Positions 26,289 to 34,945 of a stretch of DNA of 64,000 nucleotides are shown here, in pieces. The notes beneath the pieces were generated by a model, which saw only the letters and a program-made list of their open reading frames with translations, was not told the origin of the DNA and ran no database searches. How positions within the stretch are numbered: the stretch's first letter is position 1; each line of letters opens with the position of its first letter. Source of the stretch: UBA1127 sp034422455 (GTDB taxonomy: Bacteria > Chloroflexota > Dehalococcoidia > Lucifugimonadales > UBA1127); assembly GCA_034422455.1 (NCBI GenBank), contig DAOUJQ010000013.1, forward strand, positions 1 through 64,000, given 5' to 3'. The position numbers were made by a program, and so were the translations under genes.

Positions 26289-27608
26289 ATGCTCACACGC
26301 GAAGACAATGAGATGCTCACTCGGGTAGGGCCGGGGACGCCCATGGGCGAGCTCATGCGCGAGTACTGGATGCCCTTCGGCCTCTCCAGCGAGCTGCCGG
26401 AGGCCGACTGCCCGCCCGTCCGCATCATGCTGCTCTGCGAGGAGCTGGTCGCGTTCCGCGACACCGAGGGCAAGGTCGGCCTGGTCGACAACTACTGCCC
26501 CCACCGGCGGGCGAGCCTCTTCTTCGGCCGGAACGAGGAGTGCGGGCTGCGCTGCGTCTACCACGGCTGGAAGTTCGACGTCAGCGGCGACTGCGTCGAC
26601 ATGCCGTCGGAGCCTGCGGAGTCCAACTTCAAGGAGAAGGTGAAGATCAAGGCGTACCCCGTGCAGGAGCGCGGCGGCATCATGTGGGCCTACATGGGCC
26701 CGCGCTCGACGCCTCCGGGCCTGCCGGAGCTGCCGTCGAACATGATGGAGGACGTTGTCATCTCCGCGTACATGCGCCCGTGCAACTGGATGCAGGCGCT
26801 GGAAGGCGACATCGACACAGTGCACACGCTGTACCTGCACCTGGGCCTCACGCAGTACGACCAGACCCCGACGGGCAGCTGGGCGTGGTGGCACCTGCAG
26901 AACCGGGCGCCCCACTACGCGGCCATCGACACGGACTTCGGCACGATGTACGGCGCGTACCGGCCCGCCATGGAGGGCATGAACTACTGGCGCTTCGCCA
27001 ACTTCCTGATGCCCTTCTACGCCATGACGCCCCCCGGCGTCCTGGGCCTCGAGGACAAGTTCCGCGCCTGGGTGCCCATGGACGACACCCACACGCTGGC
27101 GATCTCCTCCAACACGAGGTCGCCGCTGTTCGGCCCGAACGGCGAACGGCCGAAGGGCAAGTGGGCGTCCGGCGCCACGGAGCTGCACCCGCAGGGCACG
27201 GGCTTCTTCGACCGGTTCGTGTGCGTGGCGGACATGGACAACGACTTCCAGATCGACCGCGAGAGGCAGAAGACCGAGTCCTACGCGGGGCTGAAGAGCA
27301 TCTTCCTGGAGGACCAGGCCGTCACCGTCAGCATGGACCCCATCGTCGACCGCGAGCAGGAGCGGCTGGGCACCAGCGACCAGATGATCATCCGCACGCG
27401 GCGCCGGCTGCTGCGGGCCGCCCGCTCGCTGCAGGAGGGCGAGACCCCGCCCGGCGTCGACACCCCCCATGTGTACGCCGTCCGGTCCGGCGGCGCGATG
27501 CTGCCCATCGGCTGCGACTGGTACGAGGCGACGAAGGACTTCCGGGCAGGCTGGGTTGACCACCCGGAGCTGGACCGCGCCATCATCGGCGGCGTGCCGG
27601 CGGTGTAG
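26289..27608 (+). CDS. Rieske-type aromatic ring-hydroxylating oxygenase, alpha subunit
   Basis: A 439-residue oxygenase of the phthalate 4,5-dioxygenase/vanillate demethylase type. The N-terminal Rieske 2Fe-2S site is CPHRRASL...CVYHGWKF (C-x-H, C-x2-H). The mononuclear iron site lies in the C-terminal domain around EGDIDTVHTLYLH (Asp/His). AAGGAGG precedes ATG 26289. No reductase or ferredoxin gene is adjacent, so electrons must come from a component encoded elsewhere. The substrate is unknown. A terminator follows. Confidence 0.88.
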   Translation: MLTREDNEMLTRVGPGTPMGELMREYWMPFGLSSELPEADCPPVRIMLLCEELVAFRDTEGKVGLVDNYCPHRRASLFFGRNEECGLRCVYHGWKFDVSGDCVDMPSEPAESNFKEKVKIKAYPVQERGGIMWAYMGPRSTPPGLPELPSNMMEDVVISAYMRPCNWMQALEGDIDTVHTLYLHLGLTQYDQTPTGSWAWWHLQNRAPHYAAIDTDFGTMYGAYRPAMEGMNYWRFANFLMPFYAMTPPGVLGLEDKFRAWVPMDDTHTLAISSNTRSPLFGPNGERPKGKWASGATELHPQGTGFFDRFVCVADMDNDFQIDRERQKTESYAGLKSIFLEDQAVTVSMDPIVDREQERLGTSDQMIIRTRRRLLRAARSLQEGETPPGVDTPHVYAVRSGGAMLPIGCDWYEATKDFRAGWVDHPELDRAIIGGVPAV

Positions 27609-27635
27609 AGGACGACGGTACTAGCGAACAAATAG

Positions 27636-27675
27636 GAGCGGCCCGGCGGAGTTCCGCCGGGCCGCTCTCATTTTG
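27636..27675. terminator. Bidirectional terminator between convergent genes
   Basis: A 14-15 bp perfect stem (GAGCGGCCCGGCGGA / TCCGCCGGGCCGCTC, 27636-27667) has CATTTT on the + side and TATTTGTT on the - side. It serves the Rieske oxygenase and the opposing zinc exporter gene. Confidence 0.75.
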
Positions 27676-27701
27676 CCTGTCGATGACGCCTGGAGGCCGC
27701 C

Positions 27702-28973
27702 TCACGATTGAGGCTGGAAGCGGGCCTGCAGGTGCTCGACGTGGTGGCGCTCCTCCGTGCACTCCGCGACGGAGAGCTCCACCTGGATCGTCACGTGGTT
27801 GAGCCCGTGGCTGTACACGATCTTCCGGAGCTGCTTCAGTATGTCCTCCTGGCGTCCGGCCTGGGTGGGGCTCACGAAGACGTGGGCCGTGAAGGCGTCG
27901 TAGCCGGAGGTGATGGTCCAGGCGTGGACGTCGTGGACCAGCGTCACGCCCTGCACGTCCTCCATCTCGCTGCAGATGTTGTAGATGTCCACGGTCTCCG
28001 GCGTGCCCTCCAGCAATACCTTGAACACCCGCATGAACAGGCCCCAGGAGACCTTGAGGATGAGCAGGCCGATGAGGACGCTCATGATGGGGTCGGCGAT
28101 GTACCAGGTCGAATTGTCGTCGGCGAACGCAACGATCAGGATGCCGGAAATGATGACGCCGACGGAGCCCATGAGGTCCGCCATGACGTGCTGGAAGGCG
28201 CCCTCCACGTTGAGGCTCTCTCCCGCCGCCCGGTGCAGCACCCACGCCGCGGCGATGTTGATGATGAGGCCGATGACGCCGACGCTGAACATCAGCGGGC
28301 CCTCGACCTCCGGCGTGTCGGAGAAGCGGTGGTAGGCCTCCAGGAAGATCCACCCGGCGATGAGCCACAGGCTCACGGTGTTGGCGAGCGCGGCAAGCAC
28401 CTCCGTCCGGTAGAAGCCGAAGGTCGAACCCGCCACGGCCGGCCGGTTGGCGATCCACATGGCGAACAGCGCCAGCGCGATGGAGGCGGCGTCGGTCAAC
28501 ATGTGCGCGGCGTCCGCCAGCAGCGCGAGGCTGCCGGAGAGGATGCCGCCGACGACCTCCACGAACATGAACCCGCCAATGAGGACGAGCGCCAAAATCA
28601 GGCTCTTCTTGCTGGCCCCGCGCAGGTCATGGGCATGGTCATGGCCGCCGTGCCCATGGTGATGGTGACCGTGGCCCGCGTGGGCGTGGTCATGCTCATC
28701 GTGGTCGTGGTCCTCATGCTCGTGGTCGTGGTCATGCTCGTGGTCGTGCTCCGTGTGGTCGTGCCCCGCGTGGTCGTGGGCATGGTCATGCTCATGGTCG
28801 TGGCCCGCGTGGTCGTGGGCATGGTCATGCTCGTGATCGTGCCCCGCGTGGTCGTGCCCTTCATGGTCGTGAGCATGGTCGTGGTCGTGCTCCGCGTGGT
28901 CATGGTCGTGGCCCGCGTGGTCGTGGGCATGGTCATGCTCGTGATCATGGTCATGCCGGTGTTCAGTCGTCAC
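27702..28973 (-). CDS. Cation diffusion facilitator (zinc exporter) with a very long His/Asp-rich N-terminus
   Basis: A 423-residue CDF/ZitB-CzcD transporter of the inner membrane. Six helices begin at KKSLILALVLIGGFMFVEVV. The zinc site residues are in TM2 (DAAHMLTDA) and TM5 (HVMADL), both HxxxD as in zinc-selective members. The cytosolic C-terminal domain (DVQGVTLVHDVHAW, HVTIQVEL) follows. The first ~118 residues are almost only His, Asp, Glu, Ala and Gly in repeats such as HDHAGHDHEHDHA, far longer than the usual short His stretch. It starts with GTG. The upstream gene, also His-rich, reads in the same direction. Confidence 0.9.
   Translation of the reverse strand: MTTEHRHDHDHEHDHAHDHAGHDHDHAEHDHDHAHDHEGHDHAGHDHEHDHAHDHAGHDHEHDHAHDHAGHDHTEHDHEHDHDHEHEDHDHDEHDHAHAGHGHHHHGHGGHDHAHDLRGASKKSLILALVLIGGFMFVEVVGGILSGSLALLADAAHMLTDAASIALALFAMWIANRPAVAGSTFGFYRTEVLAALANTVSLWLIAGWIFLEAYHRFSDTPEVEGPLMFSVGVIGLIINIAAAWVLHRAAGESLNVEGAFQHVMADLMGSVGVIISGILIVAFADDNSTWYIADPIMSVLIGLLILKVSWGLFMRVFKVLLEGTPETVDIYNICSEMEDVQGVTLVHDVHAWTITSGYDAFTAHVFVSPTQAGRQEDILKQLRKIVYSHGLNHVTIQVELSVAECTEERHHVEHLQARFQPQS
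28615..28970 (-). repeat. In-gene tandem repeat coding the His/Asp tail
   Basis: Hexamer-like units (CATGAC/CACGAC and GCC/GAG variants) and a longer ~36-base unit coding HDHAGHDHEHDHA are repeated within the exporter gene. The antisense strand therefore shows a spurious Val/Met-rich open frame. Such DNA is prone to length changes by slippage. Confidence 0.75.
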
Positions 28974-29003
28974 GTCTATCCATCCCTTCCCACAGAAACG
29001 AAA

Positions 29004-29030
29004 GCCCGGCGATGCATTCTTGCGCCGGGC
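29004..29030 (-). terminator. Terminator between the HCH-repeat gene and the zinc exporter gene
   Basis: On the minus strand GCCCGGCG pairs with CGCCGGGC (8 bp, 11-nt loop), followed by TTTCGTTT. It lies 48 bases after the stop at 29079, so readthrough into the exporter gene would be partial. Confidence 0.65.
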
Positions 29031-29078
29031 TCCCGTTTATCTCCCGCTACGGACGTGTCTGCCTAGCTACGCCGAAGC

Positions 29079-29336
29079 CTAGACTGCGTGGGCAACGTGG
29101 TGCGGGTCGTCTGCCGCCGCGCAGTGCTCGCCGCCGTGCTCGTGGCAGTGGATGTGGCCGTGCTCGTCCATGTCCTCCGGGCCCATGATGGCCTGGCAGG
29201 CCGCGTCGCCGTGGATGTGGCAGTGGCCGGCGCCGTGCTCGTGGCAGTGGACGCCGTCATGGGCGTGGCAATGCTCGCCTGCATGCTCGTGACAGTGGTC
29301 GTCATGCTCGTGACTGTGGTCGTGCGCTTCCGCCAT
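29079..29336 (-). CDS. Small His/Cys-rich HCH-repeat protein, putative metal buffer
   Basis: An 85-residue cytosolic protein without signal peptide. It has five HCH/HCHxH units spaced about every 8-9 residues (DHCHEHAGE, EHCHAHDGV, VHCHEHGAG, GHCHIHGDA, and IHCHEHGGEHC near the end). About one third of residues are His and seven are Cys. This suits Zn, Cu or Ni storage or delivery, but no known metallothionein family was recognised. It lies just upstream of the zinc exporter on the same strand. A palindrome at 29399-29417 may control it. Confidence 0.7.
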   Translation of the reverse strand: MAEAHDHSHEHDDHCHEHAGEHCHAHDGVHCHEHGAGHCHIHGDAACQAIMGPEDMDEHGHIHCHEHGGEHCAAADDPHHVAHAV

Positions 29337-29398
29337 CTCTACCCCTCCTTACGATTTCCTCTTTTGAGACTCACCGTTGACAACTGAAACGTACCGTT

Positions 29399-29417
29399 TT
29401 GAGACAATTGGTGTCAA
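29399..29417 (-). promoter_or_regulatory. Imperfect palindrome, candidate metalloregulator operator
   Basis: On the minus strand TTGACACCAATTGTCTCAA is an imperfect 19-bp palindrome 63 bases before the HCH-repeat gene. It overlaps a TTGACA -35 box whose -10 candidate is TACGTT, 18 bases on. GTCTCAAAA is repeated closer to the gene (29363-29371). The regulator is unknown. Confidence 0.4.
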
Positions 29418-29419
29418 CC

Positions 29420-29764
29420 CACTACGAGAAGATGATACTAGGTCTAGTTATCGGGCCGGTCGCTCAAGGACGAGTATCAGTAATCCACCAGGTTGCACTC
29501 CAGCCACGAGCCGCAGGGGGTACTTGACGAAGGGGCCGGCATCCGCAATCCCCATGCTCCCCCGCAGGCGTCCAGGACCCGATTGCGGCGCCGGCTGATA
29601 CCCATTCTCAGTAAATGGGCCGAAAAGAGCCGGAAGGCCTTGGAAACACGCCAAAAAACGGGCCTTCGCGGGCGTCAAAGGCCGTCGAAAACGGGCCGCC
29701 GATGTCCATCACCCAGGGCTCATGCCCTATAATGAGAGAAAGGACGACAACGGCGGAGGTGGGG
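29420..29764. other. Intergenic region before the selenoprotein gene
   Basis: No gene is supported here. TATAAT at 29728-29733 is a good -10 element for the gene at 29765. GGAGGT at 29755-29760 is its ribosome binding site, four bases before ATG. The rest shows no repeat family. Confidence 0.5.
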
Positions 29765-31165
29765 ATGAAACAGAACAGGCCATCGTTCCGGGCCACGGCC
29801 CGATGGTCCGCGCTCCTGGCGCTTGCCGCCGCCCTCGGCGTGCTGGCGGCCGCCGCGTGCGGCCCAACCGACGACGCGACCGAGCCCTCGTCGTCACAGG
29901 AGGCCGCCGGGACCACGGAGACGTCCGGCAGCGACGCGACGACGGCCACGACGGACGCCGCCCCGAAACCGAGCGTCGAAGTCGGCCACGCCGTCGGGAT
30001 GATGGCCCCGGACTTCACCGCGGAGACGGTGGCGGGCGACTCGATCACCCTGTCGGAGGTGACCGCGGGATCGCCGGTCCTCCTCTACTTCTTCACGACG
30101 TGGTGACCGACGTGCAATGCCGAGTTTCGGCATCTGCGGTCGCTCTACCCCGGCTACCAGGACGACGTCGCCCTCATCGGCGTCGGCGTCGACCCAAGCG
30201 AGTCAGCCGACAAAATCTCGAGATGGGCCGAAAGGAACGGCTTTGATTGGCCCCTCACGGAAGCGGTCGGCAGCGCCCTGACCGACTACCGCGTGACGCA
30301 GCAATCCGCAGCCGTCGGCATCGACGCGGACGGCATCATCGTGCTCCGCAAGAACGGCGGCCTCCAGGGCGAGGGCAAGTGGACGGAGTGGCTGGACACC
30401 CTGGGCGGTCCAAGGACTTCCGCGGAGCTGGAGGCTCCCTCCACCGCCGCCCAGGCGGCCCCGGCTCCCGTGGAAGCCGTCCCGACGCAGGCGCCAGCGC
30501 CGAGCCAGCCTTCGCCAACGGCCGCGCCCGCGCCCACAACAGCTCCGCCTCCTGCGGCTACGGCAGCTCCGGCCCCGACCACGGGCCCAGCGCCGACGGC
30601 AGCGCCTCCCCCGACGGCAATCCCAGCCCCGACACAGGCGCCGCCTCCACCCCCAACGGCAACACCACGGCCCCGCCCGACATCGACGCCGACCCCCGCG
30701 CCAACGGCGACGCCGAACATTCCTGTCGGCCACAACATCGGCCAGCGGGCGCCGGACTTCACCGTGACGGCGGTGAGCGGGGAGACGATCACGCTGTCCG
30801 AGGTTACGGCAACCGGCAAGCCCGTCCTCATCTACTTCTTCGCGACATGGTGACCGACCTGCAATGCGGAGTTGCCGCATCTGCAGGGCCTCTACTCAGC
30901 CAATAGCGATGACGTGTTGATCGTGGGCATCAGCACGGACCCGGGCGACTCCGAGTCCCGCGTCCGAAGCCACGCCCGCAACAGGGGGATAACGTTCCCG
31001 ATGGCGCCGCACGACCGCAGCATCGTGATCGACTCCTACCGGGTGAGCGCGCAGTCCAGCGCCGTCGGCATCGACGCGAACGGGGTCATCCGGCTCCGCA
31101 AGGGCTACGGGCTGCAGGACGGGAACGAGTGGCGGAACTGGGTGGAGACGCTGACGGGCAGCTAG
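29765..31165 (+). CDS. Lipoprotein with two thioredoxin-like domains, each with an in-frame UGA (selenocysteine)
   Basis: A 466-residue reading frame if UGA at 30104-30106 (residue 114) and 30851-30853 (residue 363) are read as selenocysteine. The N-terminus is a lipoprotein signal (LALAAALGVLAAAA-C, Cys32). Domain 1 (about 70-215) and domain 2 (about 325-466) are TlpA/AhpC-TSA folds starting VGxxAPDFT. Each has the active site W-U-P-T-C-N-A-E where relatives have W-C-P-x-C. The linker (about 215-320) is Pro/Ala/Thr-rich. All three segments stay in one frame, both UGAs sit at the same position, and a SECIS-like hairpin follows each. Conventional annotation would break it into three fragments. 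The likely role is extracytoplasmic thiol-disulfide or peroxide chemistry. Confidence 0.85.
30105..30141 (+). promoter_or_regulatory. SECIS-like hairpin after UGA 114
   Basis: GCA-AUGCCG (30114-30122), loop AGUUU, CGGCAU (30128-30133), bulged C, UGC (30135-30137). An alternative outer pairing GACCG/CGGUC (30105-30109/30137-30141) exists. The AGUU loop starts 16 nt after the UGA. Confidence 0.75.
30858..30887 (+). promoter_or_regulatory. SECIS-like hairpin after UGA 363
   Basis: CCUGCA-AUGCGG (30858-30869), loop AGUUG, CCGCAU (30875-30880), bulged C, UGCAGG (30882-30887). The stem differs from the first one by a swapped C-G/G-C pair and keeps the bulged C. The AGUU loop again starts 16 nt after the UGA. 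Confidence 0.75.
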
Positions 31166-31327
31166 CCTCCGTTCATCCTTCGATTTCCTCTTTCGAGAAC
31201 CTCAGGACAGGCTCAGGACGAACGGAAGGCTCCACACCGCCCCGCCCCTCTGGGTTCCTGCCTGCGCAGGAACGACGATTCTCCCTCCAAAACCCCTGGA
31301 TACCGGCATTCGCCGGTATGAGGTGGG

Positions 31328-32701
31328 TTAGCCCCTCGCCAGCAGCGGGCGCAGGTCCTGGACGTTGGCGACGTCCTCGATGTGGAGGACGGCGTCGATG
31401 AGGCGTCCCGTCGCGTCCTCGCCCAGCACGGGCGCGATGAGGTCGCGGGCCTTGGCGCAGACTCCGTTGGTGTCGAGCGGGTTCTGCGCGGTGCCGGGAG
31501 CATACTTGGTGTGGTGGCTGACGACGCGCCCGTCCGTGGTGGTCACCTCGATAATGGCCTGCCGCGGGGCCTCTGGCATCACGAGGCTCGGCTCGGCCTG
31601 CAGCGTCACGCGCTCCTTCATCGCCAGCACCGCCGGGTCGCCCATGCGCTCGTAGGAGTGCGTCGACGTGAAGGAGACGCCGCCGTCGACCAGCGCCAGC
31701 GCGATGCAGTGCTGGATGTTGATGTCGGGCATGGTGCGGTTGTTGACGACGCCCGCGCCGTCGGTCGGGAGCTTGGCGACGACGCTCTCGACGTCCGCGC
31801 CGGTGATGTTGTGGGCGCTCGTCAGCGTGAGCAGCGCGTCCAGCGCAGACTGTATGGGGTAGCCGACGGGGTAGGGCTTGATGGCGGTGGCGGTCACGGA
31901 GAAGCGCTCGCCCAGCGCGTCCGTGAGCTGATCGGGGTCCGGATCCTGCGAGAATGCCTGCAGCAGGTTGTGTTCGCCGTCCAAGACGTTGGGGACGCCG
32001 GAGAAGCCCATCTGCACCATCGTGGCGGCGGTGACGCCGTTGCGCGCGCCCATGCCGGCGAAGTCGAACGCCTTCTCCACGTGCTCCTCGTCGCCGACCC
32101 ACGCCCAGATGCCGGACGCCTGCTGGGCCGCGTAGGAGAGGACGTAGCGCATCTGCATGGCGTCGAGCCTTGCAAGCGATGCCGCGGCGCCAGTCGCGCC
32201 GAATGTCGCGCCGAACCCCTCGGCGCTGTGGTGGGCCGCCCGCAGCTTGTCGGCGTCCACGGCGAGGAGCATGCGGCAGGCCACGTCATAGCCGAGGGCG
32301 ACGGCCCGGAGCATCGCGGTCCCGGACGCGCCCTCGCGCTCGGCCATCGCCCACGCGGCGGGCACGACGCTGCAGCCGGGGTGGGCCTTGGAGGAGGGAT
32401 CGAAGTCGTCGGTCTCGTCGGCGTGGCCCATCATGCCGTTGGCCAGGGCCGCGTTGGCGGCGGAGGTCACGATGTCCGTGGTCATCACCATCGCTTCCGG
32501 CGTGCCTCCGAGGGGGCGGACGTACTTGACGGCCATCTCGCCCGGCAGCAGCGTGCTGCCGGAGATGACGGCGGCGAGGCTGTCGAGGAGCCGGTGCTTT
32601 GCCTCCCGGTCGACGTCAGCGGGCAGGGCTCGGTCGCGGGCCTCCGCCATGTAGGCCGCAAGGGTTGCGGTGACGCCGGTGTTGGGTGTCGCCTGGGACA
32701 T
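31328..32701 (-). CDS. MmgE/PrpD family protein
   Basis: A 457-residue protein of the 2-methylcitrate dehydratase (PrpD)/aconitate decarboxylase family. The helical domain carries HRLLDSLAAVISGS, ANGMMGHADETDDFDPSSKAHPG and SAEGFGATFGATGAAA. The C-terminal lid includes KPYPVGYPIQSALDALL. Active-site residues around GHADETDD and KPYPVG are present. No prpB or prpC gene is adjacent, so the hydroxy-acid substrate is not known. ATG 32701 is preceded by GAGGGAG. Confidence 0.88.
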   Translation of the reverse strand: MSQATPNTGVTATLAAYMAEARDRALPADVDREAKHRLLDSLAAVISGSTLLPGEMAVKYVRPLGGTPEAMVMTTDIVTSAANAALANGMMGHADETDDFDPSSKAHPGCSVVPAAWAMAEREGASGTAMLRAVALGYDVACRMLLAVDADKLRAAHHSAEGFGATFGATGAAASLARLDAMQMRYVLSYAAQQASGIWAWVGDEEHVEKAFDFAGMGARNGVTAATMVQMGFSGVPNVLDGEHNLLQAFSQDPDPDQLTDALGERFSVTATAIKPYPVGYPIQSALDALLTLTSAHNITGADVESVVAKLPTDGAGVVNNRTMPDINIQHCIALALVDGGVSFTSTHSYERMGDPAVLAMKERVTLQAEPSLVMPEAPRQAIIEVTTTDGRVVSHHTKYAPGTAQNPLDTNGVCAKARDLIAPVLGEDATGRLIDAVLHIEDVANVQDLRPLLARG

Positions 32702-33077
32702 AGCGCTCCCTCTCAGTGTGATTTGGGGCAGGGGCCGCGCGTAGTATAGCGGCTGGCGGGCAATCGTGCGCTGCGGCTGCGCTTCCGGATACCGGCGAAC
32801 GCACGTATGAGGAGTGGCCCTTCGACAGGCTCAGGGCGAACGGGGTAGTTGCAAGTGAAAGGGGCCGGTGCGCTTGCGCGCTCGCCGGCCCCTTTCCCGC
32901 CGCCATCGATTGTGGTCCGCTCCGGCGCGACTTCGGGAGGCCTGTCGCGGGCGCCCCCACCCCCTCTGCGGAGGCGCCCCGCGATTCCACGCGTCCCTAT
33001 GCCGGCATTGCCTCACCCGAACAAGTGTACGCACAAGAATAGAACATGCATTCCGGGTTGTCAACACCCACGTGGGG
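32702..33077. other. Intergenic region with repeats and a terminator hairpin
   Basis: A degenerate R1 lies near 32785-32810 and an R2 near 32818-32842. AAAGGGGCCGG / CCGGCCCCTTT (32858-32895) is a strong symmetric hairpin that can end transcripts from the cupin gene on the - strand. The remaining 180 bases show no gene. Confidence 0.6.
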
Positions 33078-33464
33078 CTACTCGCTCACGGACTCGGGGC
33101 GGGCGCCCTCCAGGTAGTGCGTGTGCTCCGCTGAGTAGGGGTCGAGGGCAGGGAAGAAGACAAGCAGGTGCGCCTCATCGTGGCCGGTCACCGTGAAGCC
33201 GTGCGCCGCGCCGGGCGGGATGACGACGGTGTGGTCGGGCCCGACGGTGTGCGTCCGGCCGTCCAGGCTGACCTGCAGCGTCCCCTCGAGGACGACGATG
33301 AGCTCGTCCACGGTGTGGGTGTGCAGGGGCGCCCCGGCGCCGGGCTCGGCGGTGTTGATGCTGAGGGTGCTGCTGACGCCCTGCTCGTGGCCGGCGATGT
33401 CCCACTTCCGGTAGCCGGGCCGCCACGGGGTCTCGGGCGCGTGCGAGTGATCGATGATTGGCAT
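33078..33464 (-). CDS. Cupin-domain protein
   Basis: A 128-residue single-domain cupin. Motif 1 is GAPLHTHTVDELIVVLEGTL (two His and Glu as metal ligands) and motif 2 is HTVVIPPGAAHGFTVTG (third His). ATG 33464 was chosen because the longer frame enters repeat DNA. Small cupins may be isomerases, dioxygenases or sensors, and nothing nearby identifies the substrate. Confidence 0.82.
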   Translation of the reverse strand: MPIIDHSHAPETPWRPGYRKWDIAGHEQGVSSTLSINTAEPGAGAPLHTHTVDELIVVLEGTLQVSLDGRTHTVGPDHTVVIPPGAAHGFTVTGHDEAHLLVFFPALDPYSAEHTHYLEGARPESVSE

Positions 33465-33962
33465 GGTCCACGCTCCTCGCCGGGGCGGACGCGCGCCCGG
33501 CCTGGATTTGGGGGTCATTGTACCGCACGGCGTGGTGGCCGGCGGCGCGGGGGTGAGGGTAGCGGGGATTCGTCTTGCTTTTCGTGTTGAAGCTGAGTTG
33601 GCACGTTGCAGATACAACACGGATATTACCCGAGGGGAAGCGAATCCCGGCCCTTCGACAGGCTCAGGACAGGCTCGGCGTCCGCTTCCCCCACCCCAGC
33701 CCTCCCCCACGAGGGGGGAGGGAGAACGGGTCGCGGCGCGGCTGTGGTGTTGTGGCAGCGGTGCATGGGACGAGGGTAGCGGGCGGGACGGCTTTCGCGC
33801 GAGGGGGTGGTGGCAGGGGAGCCCCGCTGCCGCCCCTCTGGGTTCCTGCCTGCACAGGGCCCTTCGACAGGCTCAGGGTAATCGGAGGGGGCTGGAGCGG
33901 CAGCCGCCGTTGGGCGCGGGGTTTCTGGATACCGGCATGCGCCGGTATGAGGGGGAGGGGGG
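33465..33962. repeat. Copy 2 of the long covarying repeat plus R3-R2-R1
   Basis: 33565-33812 is nearly identical to 12843-13118. It has the inner stem GGGATTCGT/GCGAATCCC (one G-U pair), the nested CGTGTTG/CAACACG stem and the GTGGTGTTGTGGCAGCGGTG segment. A composite R3-R2-R1 follows at about 33830-33950. No gene is seen. Confidence 0.7.
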
Positions 33963-34922
33963 CTAGTAGCCGACGTCCTCCAGGAAGGATGGGTCGTCGC
34001 GCCACTCACCCCAGACCTGCACCCACACGTCGAGGTAGATGGGGCGGCCGAAGAGGTCCTCCATCTGCAGCCGCGCGGCCGTGGCGACCTCCTTCATCGC
34101 CGCGCCGCCCTTGCCGATGAGGATGCGCCGCTGGGTCGGCCGGCTCACGTATACGACCACGCGCAGGTAGTCCTTGGCGCGTTCCTTGCCGTCCGCCTCC
34201 AGGAACTCCTCCACCTCGACGGCGGTGTCGTAGGGGACCTCCTGGCCGAAGCGGCGAAAGAGCTGCTCGCGGACCAGCTCGGAGGCGAGGAAGCGCTCGG
34301 AGCGGTCGGTGAGCTCGTCGGCGGCGTACTCGGGGCCGCGCTGGGGCAGCCGCTCGACGAGCAGGCGCAGCAGCAGGTCCGTGCCGTCGACGTGGAGGGC
34401 GCTGATGGGCACGATCTCCAGCGACGGCGCGATCTCGTGGTAGGCCTCCATGACGGGCAGCAGCAGGGGCTTGCTCACCTTGTCGATCTTGTTGATGGCG
34501 ACCACGACGGGCGTGTCTTCCGCCGCGAGGGCCTTGAGGAGCGACTTCTCCGTTTCGCCGGGCGGCCTGGGCTCGGCGACCAGCAGCGCGAGGTCGGCGG
34601 CGATCATCGCCTCCTGCACGTGGCCGAGCATGCGGCGGTCGAGGGCGTCACGGGTGCGGCGCATGTAGCCGGGGGTGTCCCAGAAGACGATCTGGTAGTC
34701 GTCGTGGGTGAGGATGCCGAGGAGCTGCTGGCGGGTCGTCTGCGGCCGGGGCGAGGTGATGGCGAGCTTCTCCTGCAGCAGCGTGTTGAGCAGCGTGGAC
34801 TTGCCGGCGTTGGGCCTGCCGAGGATGGTGACGAACCCCATCCTGTGCGCAGGCCGCCTAGGCCTGCGTCCGCGGGGGGAGCGCGTCCCGGCCGCGGCCC
34901 GCGTGTCTCCAGCCGACGCCAT
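33963..34922 (-). CDS. era: GTPase Era
   Basis: A 319-residue Era protein. G1 GRPNAGKST, G3 DTPG, G4 NKID and the C-terminal KH domain with RRILIGKGGAAMKEVA are all present. Era binds the 3' end of 16S rRNA in 30S assembly. The first 27 residues are an Arg-rich extension; the conserved protein starts at Met28 (34841, MGFVTILGR), which could be the true start since neither ATG has a clear Shine-Dalgarno. It follows a DUF4177-like gene by 23 bases. Confidence 0.93.
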   Translation of the reverse strand: MASAGDTRAAAGTRSPRGRRPRRPAHRMGFVTILGRPNAGKSTLLNTLLQEKLAITSPRPQTTRQQLLGILTHDDYQIVFWDTPGYMRRTRDALDRRMLGHVQEAMIAADLALLVAEPRPPGETEKSLLKALAAEDTPVVVAINKIDKVSKPLLLPVMEAYHEIAPSLEIVPISALHVDGTDLLLRLLVERLPQRGPEYAADELTDRSERFLASELVREQLFRRFGQEVPYDTAVEVEEFLEADGKERAKDYLRVVVYVSRPTQRRILIGKGGAAMKEVATAARLQMEDLFGRPIYLDVWVQVWGEWRDDPSFLEDVGY

Positions 34923-34945
34923 GGCGCGCCCAGCCGGCGGGCCGG

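Noticed and set aside
28615..28970. CRISPR-like array
   Set aside because: The repeats have no unique spacers; they are contiguous codons of a His/Asp tract.
27708..29066. A 452-codon + strand frame rich in Val and Met
   Set aside because: It is the antisense reading of the His/Asp repeats and of the zinc exporter gene.
30104..30853. The two UGA codons as frameshift or nonsense damage
   Set aside because: All three parts stay in one frame, both UGAs are at the catalytic Cys position, and each is followed by a hairpin at fixed distance; random decay would not give this.
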